From Metabacillus sp. B2-18 (GTDB lineage Bacteria > Bacillota > Bacilli > Bacillales > Bacillaceae), in the NCBI RefSeq assembly GCF_021117275.1, contig NZ_CP088245.1, positions 719,501 through 783,500 of the forward strand: DNA of 64,000 nt, given 5' to 3'. The number at the start of each line of letters is the position of its first letter. Position 1 is the stretch's first letter. A program made the position numbers and the translations under genes. Below the pieces are notes generated by a model. It did not search any database, was not told the origin of the DNA, and worked only from the letters and a program-made list of their open reading frames with translations. Shown here in pieces: positions 1-7,203 of this stretch.

Positions 1-246
1 GCATACTTTATTTATCCTTACTTAACGCCTCTCGACTTAAAGTTTGGTATCATATCAGGTGTTTTGATTAGCTTAAGTGGATTTTTTGGAAGTTTAACCA
101 TTTCAGTTTTAAAACGTGACTTGCTTATAGGGGACCGTGAAAAATTACAGAACGTACAAAAAAGTTATTTAACACGTGTTGATAGTTTAACATATACCTC
201 ACCAGTATTTTTCCATGTTATCCGTTATTTTTATGAGTTTATGTAA
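1..246 (+). CDS. Phosphatidate cytidylyltransferase (CdsA-like), C-terminal part
   Basis: The reading frame is open from base 1 and ends with a stop at 244-246, so this is the last 81 residues of a gene that starts outside the window. The tail contains a glycine-rich membrane segment, then SVLKRDLLIGDRE and later RVDSLTYTSPVFFH. This pattern (S-x-x-KRD...D, then R-x-DSL-x-x-x-P-x-F) is the signature end of CdsA-type integral membrane CDP-diglyceride synthases, which make CDP-diacylglycerol from phosphatidate and CTP. The usual glycine-rich stretch before R-x-DSL is replaced by NVQKSYLT, so it may be a divergent paralogue of the essential CdsA. A hairpin terminator follows directly. Confidence 0.7.
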   Translation, partial: AYFIYPYLTPLDLKFGIISGVLISLSGFFGSLTISVLKRDLLIGDREKLQNVQKSYLTRVDSLTYTSPVFFHVIRYFYEFM

Positions 247-251
247 CCAAA

Positions 252-283
252 GGGGCTGTCTAAATGGACAGTCCCATTTTTTC
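252..283 (+). terminator. Rho-independent terminator after the CdsA-like gene
   Basis: GGGGCTGTC and GACAGTCCC pair across a 6-base loop (one G-U pair) and are followed by a T run. It lies six bases after the stop codon. Confidence 0.75.
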
Positions 284-305
284 TTGTTATAGAACCTACT
301 CTTTA

Positions 306-620
306 TTACTCCTTATATCGTAAATAATGGTAATTCTCCGTCGGAATTCGTTCTATAACATTTCCTTGCTCGTCCTTATAAACCTCATACTCTTGATATA
401 CTTCTACAGCATATCCATCCTCTTCTTTCAAATCGACTAGCCTGTTTTCAAATTCAGGTAAAGCAACAGACTCTTCTGTTTCAGTTGTAGCAGTTTCAGC
501 ATCATCAGCTGGTACTGGAATACTGACAATGGCTTGTTCCTTCTCAAAAAATTGTGGAGAATCTAGATAACCTATCATAGCAACTACTGCAACAATGATA
601 ACTGGAGCAATTTTTTTCAA
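306..620 (-). CDS. Small exported or membrane-anchored protein, function unknown
   Basis: A 104-residue protein read on the minus strand. It starts at TTG 620, placed about 9 bases after an AGGAGG ribosome site. Residues 1-18 are two lysines followed by a hydrophobic stretch (APVIIVAVVAMIGYL), which fits an uncleaved signal anchor or signal peptide. The rest is strongly acidic, with a Thr/Glu-rich linker around residues 40-52, then a tyrosine-rich C-terminal part (YAVEVYQEYEVYKDEQGN). I do not recognise the family. The protein probably sits on the outer face of the membrane. It converges on the CdsA-like gene and shares the short gap with its terminator. Confidence 0.6.
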   Translation of the reverse strand: MKKIAPVIIVAVVAMIGYLDSPQFFEKEQAIVSIPVPADDAETATTETEESVALPEFENRLVDLKEEDGYAVEVYQEYEVYKDEQGNVIERIPTENYHYLRYKE

Positions 621-819
621 CAGCGATTGCCTCCTATATTTATATTCTTATTATTATTCTATGACCTTACTGGTGGATAATATTATCAATATTTATTTTT
701 CCTAATATCGCTTGTTACTGTACATGAGTAATTGTTACTATTACTAGTGGAAAGAAATTATTCATTCTCATTCAAATAGCAAGTAGATATATATAAATGT
801 TAAAATGAAGGGGCAAAAT

Positions 820-1284
820 ATGAACAAAGAATATGTAGAGAAGCTAGAAACAAAAATCAAAGAATATGAAGAAGTCATCTTAGAAATGTCAGCACCAATT
901 ATTCCATCAATTGTACCAGATACAATCTTAGTGCCGATTACAGGCATTCTCCTTGAAGAAAGATTTGAAAAAATTCGAATTAAGATTTTATCGTATATCC
1001 AAACACATGATATTGAGACGGCTATTATTGATATGACAGATATTACATTAGATAAAATTGAACAAATTGGTATGCGAGAATTAGGAAACGAAATCCATCA
1101 ATTAACAGATGCGATCTTTTTAATGGGGGTCGAGCCTTACTATGTTGGTCTTTCTCCACAGCTTATTAAGGAGATTGTCTCGACTGGTGTGCAGATAAAA
1201 GCAGAGTCTTTTTCTACATTTCAATCAGCATTAAAACATTTAATGAAAAAGAAAGGCTTTGTCCTACAAAAGGCTTCTGTATAA
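820..1284 (+). CDS. Short STAS-domain protein, RsbR/RsbS-like
   Basis: The start at ATG 820 is preferred over the in-frame ATG 805 because AAGGGG sits 6 bases before it, giving 154 residues. Residues 1-25 form a short charged coiled coil. The rest is a STAS fold: VPDTILVPITGIL, then TAIIDMTDITLDKIEQIGM, then the amphipathic end VQIKAESFSTFQSALKHL. Full RsbR-type stressosome proteins carry an N-terminal globin-like domain of about 150 residues, which is absent. The positions normally holding phosphorylated threonines (Asp-Thr after the third strand, and the Gln-Thr before the last helix) read Asp-Lys and Ile-Lys-Glu here. A structural or antagonist role in stress or sigma-B signalling is inferred. 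Confidence 0.7.
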   Translation: MNKEYVEKLETKIKEYEEVILEMSAPIIPSIVPDTILVPITGILLEERFEKIRIKILSYIQTHDIETAIIDMTDITLDKIEQIGMRELGNEIHQLTDAIFLMGVEPYYVGLSPQLIKEIVSTGVQIKAESFSTFQSALKHLMKKKGFVLQKASV

Positions 1285-1399
1285 AGATAACATTGACCGA
1301 GACACTTGTTTTTTGTACTATCAGAAAGTATAAGTTTTTCATGGATGATAGTATTAGAAACTAAAATGAGTTTTGAAAAAGATATAGGGTGATTATGAA

Positions 1400-2896
1400 A
1401 TGAAAATATATATAAAAGGTATTGAAGATGAACGTTTCCATCGTCCGCTCACATTAATCGGAAATTTATTTTTTGAAGAAACAGAGCTCTGCTTTATAGA
1501 AGATGATCATACTCTTGAAGCAGAGTTTTTTATTCAAGAAGATGATGAGCGTGTTTCAATCACAGGAAATTTATTAACAGAGGATGGCAAGCGATACGAG
1601 GCAAACAAGGAGAAGCAAATTCCTGTTCATGTAGAAGGGAAGGAACGATTAAGACAAGTGAAAAACACTCTTTCGTTTGTTTATTTAACTCTTCTTCAGG
1701 ATTACACAGGTATGATTCAAAAATGGGGAATTTTAACCGGAATACGTCCTACGAAGCTTTACCATAAAAAGCGGCAAGAAGGAATGTTAACAGAAAACAT
1801 CCACAAAATGTTTAAGGAAGAATACTTGTTGTCAGATGAAAAAATTCATCTTATGAAGCAGATCGTTGAACGACAGCTAGAAGTCATTCCGGATTTAGAT
1901 TCCCTTTCTAATGAGGTGAGTATCTATGTTGGCATCCCTTTTTGTCCAACAAAGTGTGCTTATTGTACGTTTCCAGCGTATGCAATCAATGGTAGACAAG
2001 GATCGGTTACTTCTTTCCTAGGTGGCCTTCATTATGAAATGAGAGAAATCGGTCGTTGGTTAAAGGAAAAGAACATTAAAATTACAACTGTTTATTATGG
2101 TGGGGGTACACCGACAAGTATTACAGCAGAAGAGATGGATATGTTGTATGAAGAAATGGCCGAATCGTTCCCGCATCTAGAAAATATTAGAGAAATTACA
2201 GTAGAAGCAGGCAGACCGGACACTATAACAAAGGAAAAGCTTGATATTTTAAATAAGTGGAAAATCGATCGTATTAGTATTAATCCTCAATCCTATACAC
2301 AGGCAACATTAAAGGCGATTGGACGCCATCATACTGTTGAAGAAACAATAGAGAAGTTTCATTTAGCCAGAAGTATGGGGATGAATAATATTAATATGGA
2401 TTTAATTATCGGCTTACCTGGTGAAGGTGTTGACGAATTTGATTATTCTCTTGCAGAGTCAGCAAAGTTGATGCCGGAGTCATTGACGGTTCACACACTT
2501 TCTTTTAAGCGTGCATCAGAAATGACGCAAAACAAACATAAGTATAAAGTGGCAAGCCGTGAAGAAATTACAACGATGATGGACCATGCAGTTTCTTGGA
2601 CAAAGGATCATGGATATACCCCATATTATTTATACCGTCAAAAAAACATCCTCGGAAATTTAGAGAATGTTGGTTATGCCTTAAAAGGGCAGGATAGTCT
2701 TTATAACATCATGATTATGGAAGAACAGCAAACGATTATTGGGATTGGATGCGGAGCTGCAAGTAAGTTTGTTCATCCTGTGACAAGGAAAATTACTCAC
2801 TTTGCCAATCCAAAGGATCCAAAATCATATAATGATGGTTTTAAACATTATACAAATGAAAAAATCTCTATTCTAGAAGAGTTGTTCTCTAAATAA
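1400..2896 (+). CDS. hemZ: HemZ, radical SAM coproporphyrinogen III dehydrogenase-like protein
   Basis: A 498-residue protein, close to the usual HemZ length of about 500. The iron-sulfur cluster motif C-x3-C-x2-C is present as CPTKCAYC (Cys182, 186, 189) after VGIPF. YYGGGTPTSI follows, then the EAGRPD and SINPQS strands typical of the HemN/HemW group. The roughly 170-residue N-terminal extension is characteristic of HemZ rather than HemN. The family is linked to oxygen-independent conversion of coproporphyrinogen III to protoporphyrinogen IX, though the activity of HemZ itself is less firmly shown. hemE and hemH lie 33 kb away in this window. The ATG at 1395 runs straight into a stop, so ATG 1400 is the start. 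Confidence 0.9.
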   Translation: MKIYIKGIEDERFHRPLTLIGNLFFEETELCFIEDDHTLEAEFFIQEDDERVSITGNLLTEDGKRYEANKEKQIPVHVEGKERLRQVKNTLSFVYLTLLQDYTGMIQKWGILTGIRPTKLYHKKRQEGMLTENIHKMFKEEYLLSDEKIHLMKQIVERQLEVIPDLDSLSNEVSIYVGIPFCPTKCAYCTFPAYAINGRQGSVTSFLGGLHYEMREIGRWLKEKNIKITTVYYGGGTPTSITAEEMDMLYEEMAESFPHLENIREITVEAGRPDTITKEKLDILNKWKIDRISINPQSYTQATLKAIGRHHTVEETIEKFHLARSMGMNNINMDLIIGLPGEGVDEFDYSLAESAKLMPESLTVHTLSFKRASEMTQNKHKYKVASREEITTMMDHAVSWTKDHGYTPYYLYRQKNILGNLENVGYALKGQDSLYNIMIMEEQQTIIGIGCGAASKFVHPVTRKITHFANPKDPKSYNDGFKHYTNEKISILEELFSK

Positions 2897-2904
2897 AGAA
2901 TGTA

Positions 2905-2940
2905 AACAGCAAGGTTTTGTATATGCCTTGTTGTTTTTTC
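2905..2940 (+). terminator. Terminator after hemZ
   Basis: AACAGCAAGG pairs imperfectly with CCTTGTTGTT and is followed by six T residues. Confidence 0.65.
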
Positions 2941-3041
2941 TTTCCGCCTAAAATTATCAAGATACTAATACGTTAACAAGCAGGATATCAACCAGCTTTC
3001 TTGAATTAATATATTGAAATACATTTTAGGGGTGGATGAGA

Positions 3042-3818
3042 ATGACATATCAAACGATTGAGCTAGTCAAAGAGGGGAATTTTGCTACATTATATCTAAA
3101 CAGAGTGAACTCATTAAACGCAATGGACGTAGAAATGCTTCAGGAATTAGCTGAGTGCTTAGCTGATGTTGCTGCTTCAAATGTAAAGCTTTTGTTTGTT
3201 ACTGGAAGAGGTCGTGCCTTTTCAGCTGGCGGTGATTTAAAAACGATGCTATCTAATGCAGATGAATCTGGCTTTCAAACCGTGATGAACAATATCAAAA
3301 ATATTATTGTCAGCTTATACACGATGCCTGCGGTAACAGTAAGCTTTCTTAACGGGGCTGCAGCTGGCTTAGGACTAAGTTTTGCTTTAGCATGTGATCA
3401 AGTATTTGCGGAAAAAAATGCGAAGATTGCCATGAATTTTATTAATATTGGTCTTATTCCAGATGGTGGAGGGCATTTCTTTTTAAAGAAAAGATTAGGA
3501 GAACACAAAGCTAAGCAAGTAATCTGGGAAGGTAAATCATTGACCTCCGATGAAGCATTAAAGGCAGGGATTGTTGACATGGCTTATGAAGGAGATACAG
3601 AAGAACAGCTTGAATTGGTAAAAAGAAAATTGGAAGCGCGTCCATTGAAGGCAATGATCTCTTCAAAAATGATATATAGTGAACAAGAAAAACAGCTCTT
3701 GCTTGAAACATTAGACCTTGAAACTGAAAAACAATTAGAAATGAGAAGAACACAAGATCATCGTGAAGGGGTTGCTGCGTTTTTAGAAAAACGCCCGGCT
3801 CATTTTATCGGAAATTAA
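3042..3818 (+). CDS. yhaR: Enoyl-CoA hydratase/isomerase family protein (YhaR-like)
   Basis: ATG 3042 is chosen over ATG 3036 because the ribosome site TAGGGGTGG abuts 3036 but lies 6 bases from 3042, giving 258 residues. The crotonase fold is clear: GRGRAFSAGGDLKTM forms the first half of the oxyanion hole, NGAAAGLGLSFALACD the second, and MNFINIGLIPDGGG the active-site loop. The loop has Asp in PDGGG and lacks the first catalytic Glu of classical enoyl-CoA hydratase. This resembles PaaG-type isomerases, so isomerase activity on a CoA thioester is more likely than plain hydration. Its position next to hemZ and yhzD matches B. subtilis yhaR. The substrate is unknown. Confidence 0.85.
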   Translation: MTYQTIELVKEGNFATLYLNRVNSLNAMDVEMLQELAECLADVAASNVKLLFVTGRGRAFSAGGDLKTMLSNADESGFQTVMNNIKNIIVSLYTMPAVTVSFLNGAAAGLGLSFALACDQVFAEKNAKIAMNFINIGLIPDGGGHFFLKKRLGEHKAKQVIWEGKSLTSDEALKAGIVDMAYEGDTEEQLELVKRKLEARPLKAMISSKMIYSEQEKQLLLETLDLETEKQLEMRRTQDHREGVAAFLEKRPAHFIGN

Positions 3819-3832
3819 TTAAATTGGAGGAC

Positions 3833-3911
3833 TTATCTCCGATTCCTTTCCAGGAGGTTTATCTTCGATTATAAGAATTTATCAACGATTCCTGAAGGTT
3901 TTTCTACGATT
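3833..3911 (+). repeat. Cluster of four degenerate TTATCnnCGATT repeats
   Basis: Four related 12-mers start at 3833, 3859, 3879 and 3900: TTATCTCCGATT, TTATCTTCGATT, TTATCAACGATT and TTTTCTACGATT. They are 20-26 bases apart, between the stop codon of the crotonase gene and the IS. No coding potential is seen. The function is unknown. Confidence 0.55.
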
Positions 3912-3967
3912 AGTCAAAAAACGGACAAACTACCCAAATTAAAAAGGAACTGCCTCACTTAAAATGT

Positions 3968-4020
3968 ACCCTATAGAGTAGACACTTAAAAAAAGTGCTC
4001 TCTCTATAGGGTGCTTTTTT
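3968..4020 (+). terminator. Hairpin terminator inside the IS left end
   Basis: ACCCTATAGAG (3968-3978) and CTCTATAGGGT (4002-4012) form a perfect 11-bp stem with an inner CACTT/AAGTG stem, followed by a T run. It starts within the terminal repeat and precedes orfA, so it should stop outside transcription from entering the transposase genes. This is a common self-limiting device of insertion sequences. Confidence 0.75.
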
Positions 4021-4069
4021 GTATAATGTAAGCATCACAACTACAGACATAACTTGGAGACGGAGAATC

Positions 4070-4483
4070 ATGAGTAAAAAGCTATTTACAGAAAAAGAAA
4101 TCAAACTATTATCTAAAAACCCATATGTGAAATCGGTCAGTTCAAAGGGAATTACTTACTCGGATGAGTTTAAACAACATTTTGTATCTGAATTCAGTAA
4201 GGGGAAGCTTTCAAGACAAATCTTTGAAGAAGCTGGATTTGATGTTGAAATTATTGGCATGCAAAGAATTAAATCTTCTTCAGAGCGTTGGAGAAACACT
4301 TATAAAACTGAAGGCTTGTTGGGGCTTAAAGACACTAGGAAAAATAATTCTGGAAGACCGCGAGTAAAAGAACTGTCCCTTGAGGAGAAGTATGCAAGAT
4401 TAGAAGCTAAGATGAATCTTGTAAAGGCAGAAAATGAACTCCTAAAAAAGATTCGTATGTTAGAAAGGGGGCTGAAGAAGTAA
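4070..4483 (+). CDS. IS3-family transposase OrfA (copy 1)
   Basis: A 137-residue protein. Start at ATG 4070 is preferred, with GGAG 8-11 bases upstream and a TATAAT box at 4022-4027. Residues 23-80 contain a helix-turn-helix region (TYSDEFKQHFVSEFSKGKLSRQI...) of the transposase_8 type that binds the inverted repeats. The C-terminal part from about residue 103 (LEEKYARLEAKMNLVKAENELLKKI) is a leucine-zipper-like coiled coil for multimerisation. OrfA ends 66 bases before the first ATG of orfB and contains the slippery run CTAAAAAAG at 4442-4450, from which OrfAB is made. Confidence 0.9.
   Translation: MSKKLFTEKEIKLLSKNPYVKSVSSKGITYSDEFKQHFVSEFSKGKLSRQIFEEAGFDVEIIGMQRIKSSSERWRNTYKTEGLLGLKDTRKNNSGRPRVKELSLEEKYARLEAKMNLVKAENELLKKIRMLERGLKK
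4444..4450 (+). other. A6G slippery site for -1 programmed frameshifting
   Basis: AAAAAAG lies in the orfA frame as A-AAA-AAG. Slipping back one base continues into an open frame reading DSYVRKGAEEVRLPSSQ and then straight into the orfB frame. orfB is indeed in the -1 frame relative to orfA. The IS150 and IS3 groups use this signal to make the OrfAB transposase. The same site occurs in copy 2 at 14565-14571. Confidence 0.8.
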
Positions 4484-4548
4484 GGCTTCCTTCTAGTCAG
4501 AGGTACATTCTTATTCGTGAGGTTATTGAAAAATACAACCTAAAACAC

Positions 4549-5400
4549 ATGGTGAAATTCCTTTGTGACGTTGCCGGGGTGTCACGAAGTGGTTACTATA
4601 ATTATTTCTCAGCTAAGTCCGAAGAACAAAGGAAACGTCAGGAAGTGAGGGATGAAGAAGCTAAAGCATTAATTTTAAAAGCCTTCCACTTTAAAGGTCG
4701 AAAGAAAGGGGCACGCCAAATTAAGATGACATTGGCGGGTCAATTTCAGTGTGTCTTTAATTTGAAACGTGTTCGCAGAATTATGAAGAAATACAATATT
4801 TTCTGTCCTATTAGAAAAGCTAACCCATATAAAAGAATGATGAAGGCAACCCAAGAACATCGCGTTGTGCCAAACATATTAAACCGCCAATTTAAGCAAG
4901 GGATTCCATATAACGTACTTCTTACTGACATCACTTATATGCATTACCATAATGGCCAAAGAGCTTATTTATCAGTAATTAAAGATGGATCAACAGGTGA
5001 AATTCTAGCTTATCATCTATCGGATCGTATCACCATGGAGTTAGCTACAAACACCTTGCACAAGTTAAAGAAGAACCGAAACTATAAGAAAGCTAAAGAC
5101 GCTCTCATTCATTCAGATCAAGGAACTCACTACACCCATCCAGGATTCCAAAAGCTTGTGAAGAAAATGGGATTACGGCAATCTATGTCTAGACGGGGAA
5201 ACTGTTGGGATAACGCACCAATAGAATCATTCTTTGGCCACCTTAAAGACGAAGCAAATATTAAGCCATGTAAAACTTTGGACGAACTAAAACGCGAAAT
5301 GGACAAATACATCACTTACTATAACCATCATAGATATCAATGGAACCTAAAAAAGATGACCCCTGTAAAATACAGAGATCATCTTCTTCAGGCTGCTTAA
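4549..5400 (+). CDS. IS3-family transposase OrfB, DDE catalytic domain (copy 1)
   Basis: 283 residues from the first ATG; the frame is open upstream to the slippery site, so the functional product is probably the OrfAB fusion. It has an N-terminal HTH_21-like segment (FLCDVAGVSRSGYYNYF) followed by the integrase core. The catalytic triad is Asp127 (LLTDITYMHY), Asp190 (LIHSDQGTHY) and Glu226 (DNAPIESFFG), with 35 residues between the last two as expected for DD(35)E. The SRRGNCWDNAP motif is typical of the family. No damage is seen. Residue 251 is Met here and Ile in copy 2. Confidence 0.93.
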   Translation: MVKFLCDVAGVSRSGYYNYFSAKSEEQRKRQEVRDEEAKALILKAFHFKGRKKGARQIKMTLAGQFQCVFNLKRVRRIMKKYNIFCPIRKANPYKRMMKATQEHRVVPNILNRQFKQGIPYNVLLTDITYMHYHNGQRAYLSVIKDGSTGEILAYHLSDRITMELATNTLHKLKKNRNYKKAKDALIHSDQGTHYTHPGFQKLVKKMGLRQSMSRRGNCWDNAPIESFFGHLKDEANIKPCKTLDELKREMDKYITYYNHHRYQWNLKKMTPVKYRDHLLQAA

Positions 5401-5460
5401 TGCCTTTTTTTAAAACTGTCCTTTACAAAGGGTACATTTTAACTAAGGCAGTTCCTCAAT

Positions 5461-5646
5461 TTATCTTCCAAATAACACGAGCTTCCCAGCTGAAGATGTA
5501 CAGCGGTGTGTTTTATCTGTATAATTTTGTTCTTCTAATTTACGTTGTCCAATTTCTTTTGCTTCATTTTCAGATTGAGCTTCAAAGCTCTCATCTAAAA
5601 GTTTTTCCCCATTTTTTTCAAAAACCGTTAAATAGTAAGTCCCCAT
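5461..5646 (-). CDS. yhzD: YhzD-like small protein
   Basis: A 61-residue protein starting MGTYYLTVFEKNGEKLLDE. The second ATG (5646) is preferred because GGGGAGG sits 8 bases before it and only 2 bases before the upstream ATG at 5652. The sequence reads like the YhzD family as I remember it: an N-terminal strand pair, a helix with ENEAKEIG, and a C-terminal KTHRCTSSAGKLVLFGR. Its place beside yhaR and yhaO fits B. subtilis. The function is unknown. Its terminator, just downstream on the minus strand, has been split by IS copy 1. Confidence 0.7.
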   Translation of the reverse strand: MGTYYLTVFEKNGEKLLDESFEAQSENEAKEIGQRKLEEQNYTDKTHRCTSSAGKLVLFGR

Positions 5647-5954
5647 CTTCATTTCCTCCCCTTGTTGTAAACATTATAATTATATAATTCTTACTTCTAT
5701 TATACTTTTCCTGCAGAAATATGAAACATTCTTTTGCCAAATTGGAAGTGTTAGGATGCAGATACGAGTTTATTTTCGAGGCCATAGAACAATAATGATT
5801 TCCAATTTTCATCTGTTTTTCTCATACATAGGAGAACGATAAGTTTCATGTACGAAAATTAATCTTCACAGAACGTGCATTCGTATTTTAGAGATGATAA
5901 TATATAAGTAGGGAATATTAATTGTTTACGTGGTTTATAAAGGATGGGACATAT
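5647..5954. other. Divergent promoter region between yhzD and yhaO
   Basis: No gene is seen in this 308-bp gap. AT-rich stretches near 5666-5705 could hold the yhzD promoter. A partly matching LexA-type sequence, AGAACGTGCATTCG, lies at 5870-5883 upstream of yhaO. It has the GAAC-N4-nTTC shape but misses the consensus CGAAC-N4-GTTCG at two positions. Confidence 0.3.
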
Positions 5955-7193
5955 ATGAGTTCAATCAAGTTTATACATGCAGCTGATCTCCATTTGGACA
6001 GCCCGTTTATCGGATTAAAGCATATGCCTTCTAATCTTTTTGAAAGAGTGAGAGAAAGTACGTTCTTAGCATTTTCTAGAATGATATCACTTGCGATTAA
6101 AAGAAAAGTGGATTTTTTATTACTTTCAGGTGATTTGTACGATGAAGATGAGAGAAGTTTAAAGGCCCAGTTAAAGCTAAAAAGAGAATTTGAGCGATTA
6201 GAACAAGCGGGAATCCAAGTTTATATTATACATGGAAATCATGATCATATGAGTGGGAAGTGGATTGATCTTAAGTGGCCTGAAAATGTTCATGTTTTTT
6301 CAAGTCATTCTGTTGAAATGAAGGAATATCGTAAAAATGATATACCGCTCGCCTATATTTATGGTTATAGTTATCCAACCCGATCTCTTCAGGAAAATAT
6401 AACCTCTCAATATATAAAAAAGGAAAATCCTTCTGTGTATCATATTGGTATGCTACATGGGTCGATAGAGGGCAGTCAAGAGCATGATGTGTATTGTCCG
6501 TTTAAGCTTCATGAGCTAATTGACAAAGAATTTAACTATTGGGCTCTAGGACACATTCATAAGCGTCAGATTTTATATGAAAATCATCAAGTGGTTGCTT
6601 ATTCAGGAAACATACAAGGACGACATCGTAAGGAAACTGGAGAAAAGGGCTGTTATTTAGTTGAATTGGAAGAAGGAGAAACGAAAAGTACGTTTGTTTC
6701 TACTGAAGAAATCTTGTGGGAAGACGTTGAAATATCAATTGATGGACTTCATCACTTTTCAGAATTACTGAACAAATGTGAGACAGCCATTGAATACATT
6801 CAAAAGAAAGCTCAGCCAACATGTTTAACAATCGCTTTAACAGGGGCAGGTTCTTTAGCCAATACTCTGCAGCAACAGGACATTGCTCAGGATATTATAG
6901 ATATTTTTAATGAACGTGCTGAGGAGCAGGAAAACTTTGTTTGGATTGTGAAACTTATTAATAAAACATATAAAAAGAGGATTGATGCTCCTAAGCTTTC
7001 CACTTTCTATACTGATTTGCAAAAAACAGTAGATGACTATCATTCATTTGAAGAAGTGATAAACCCACTTATTAAGCACCCAGTATATCGGAAATATTTT
7101 AAAGAATACACCTTAGAAGAACAAAAGCAGCTACTGAAGAAAGCGGAGAAATTATTGCAAAACGAACTTTTACAACAAGGTGAAATAAAGTGA
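5955..7193 (+). CDS. yhaO: YhaO, SbcD-like DNA exonuclease (calcineurin-type phosphoesterase)
   Basis: ATG 5955 is preferred (GGATGGG 6 bases upstream; protein begins MSSIKFIHAADLHLDSPF), giving 412 residues. All metal-binding motifs of the SbcD/Mre11 group are present in order: DLHLD near residue 11, SGDLYDED near 60, GNHDHM near 95, MLHGS near 170 and ALGHIHKRQ near 195. The C-terminal half is the capping and partner-binding region. The stop codon lies 10 bases before the TTG start of yhaN, so the two are translationally linked and presumably form an SbcC-SbcD-like complex acting on DNA ends or hairpins. The partial LexA-type box upstream would fit a repair role but is weak. Confidence 0.9.
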   Translation: MSSIKFIHAADLHLDSPFIGLKHMPSNLFERVRESTFLAFSRMISLAIKRKVDFLLLSGDLYDEDERSLKAQLKLKREFERLEQAGIQVYIIHGNHDHMSGKWIDLKWPENVHVFSSHSVEMKEYRKNDIPLAYIYGYSYPTRSLQENITSQYIKKENPSVYHIGMLHGSIEGSQEHDVYCPFKLHELIDKEFNYWALGHIHKRQILYENHQVVAYSGNIQGRHRKETGEKGCYLVELEEGETKSTFVSTEEILWEDVEISIDGLHHFSELLNKCETAIEYIQKKAQPTCLTIALTGAGSLANTLQQQDIAQDIIDIFNERAEEQENFVWIVKLINKTYKKRIDAPKLSTFYTDLQKTVDDYHSFEEVINPLIKHPVYRKYFKEYTLEEQKQLLKKAEKLLQNELLQQGEIK

Positions 7194-7203
7194 GGTGAAC
7201 TCT

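Larger units (their letters stand above)
3960..5441 (+). mobile_element. IS150-type (IS3 family) insertion sequence, copy 1, complete
   Basis: A 1,482-bp element. Its inverted ends begin TAAAATGTACCCT on both sides; the left end and the reverse complement of the right end agree over the outer 13 bases and partly beyond. The 3-bp flank ACT is duplicated (3957-3959 and 5442-5444). It carries orfA and orfB joined by a -1 slippery site and a complete DDE triad, so it looks active. The flanks AGGAACTGCCT and AGGCAGTTCCT are perfect reverse complements, so the element has split the loop of a terminator that served the minus-strand yhzD gene. It is in direct orientation to copy 2 at 14081-15562 and differs from it by one base that I can see (5301 G versus 15422 A). 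Confidence 0.93.

Noticed and set aside
306..620. Lipoprotein assignment for the small exported protein
   Set aside because: The hydrophobic N-terminus has no Cys, so no lipobox is present.
3511..3753. Minus-strand open frames inside the crotonase gene
   Set aside because: No ribosome site, and the plus-strand frame has clear family motifs; these are shadows.
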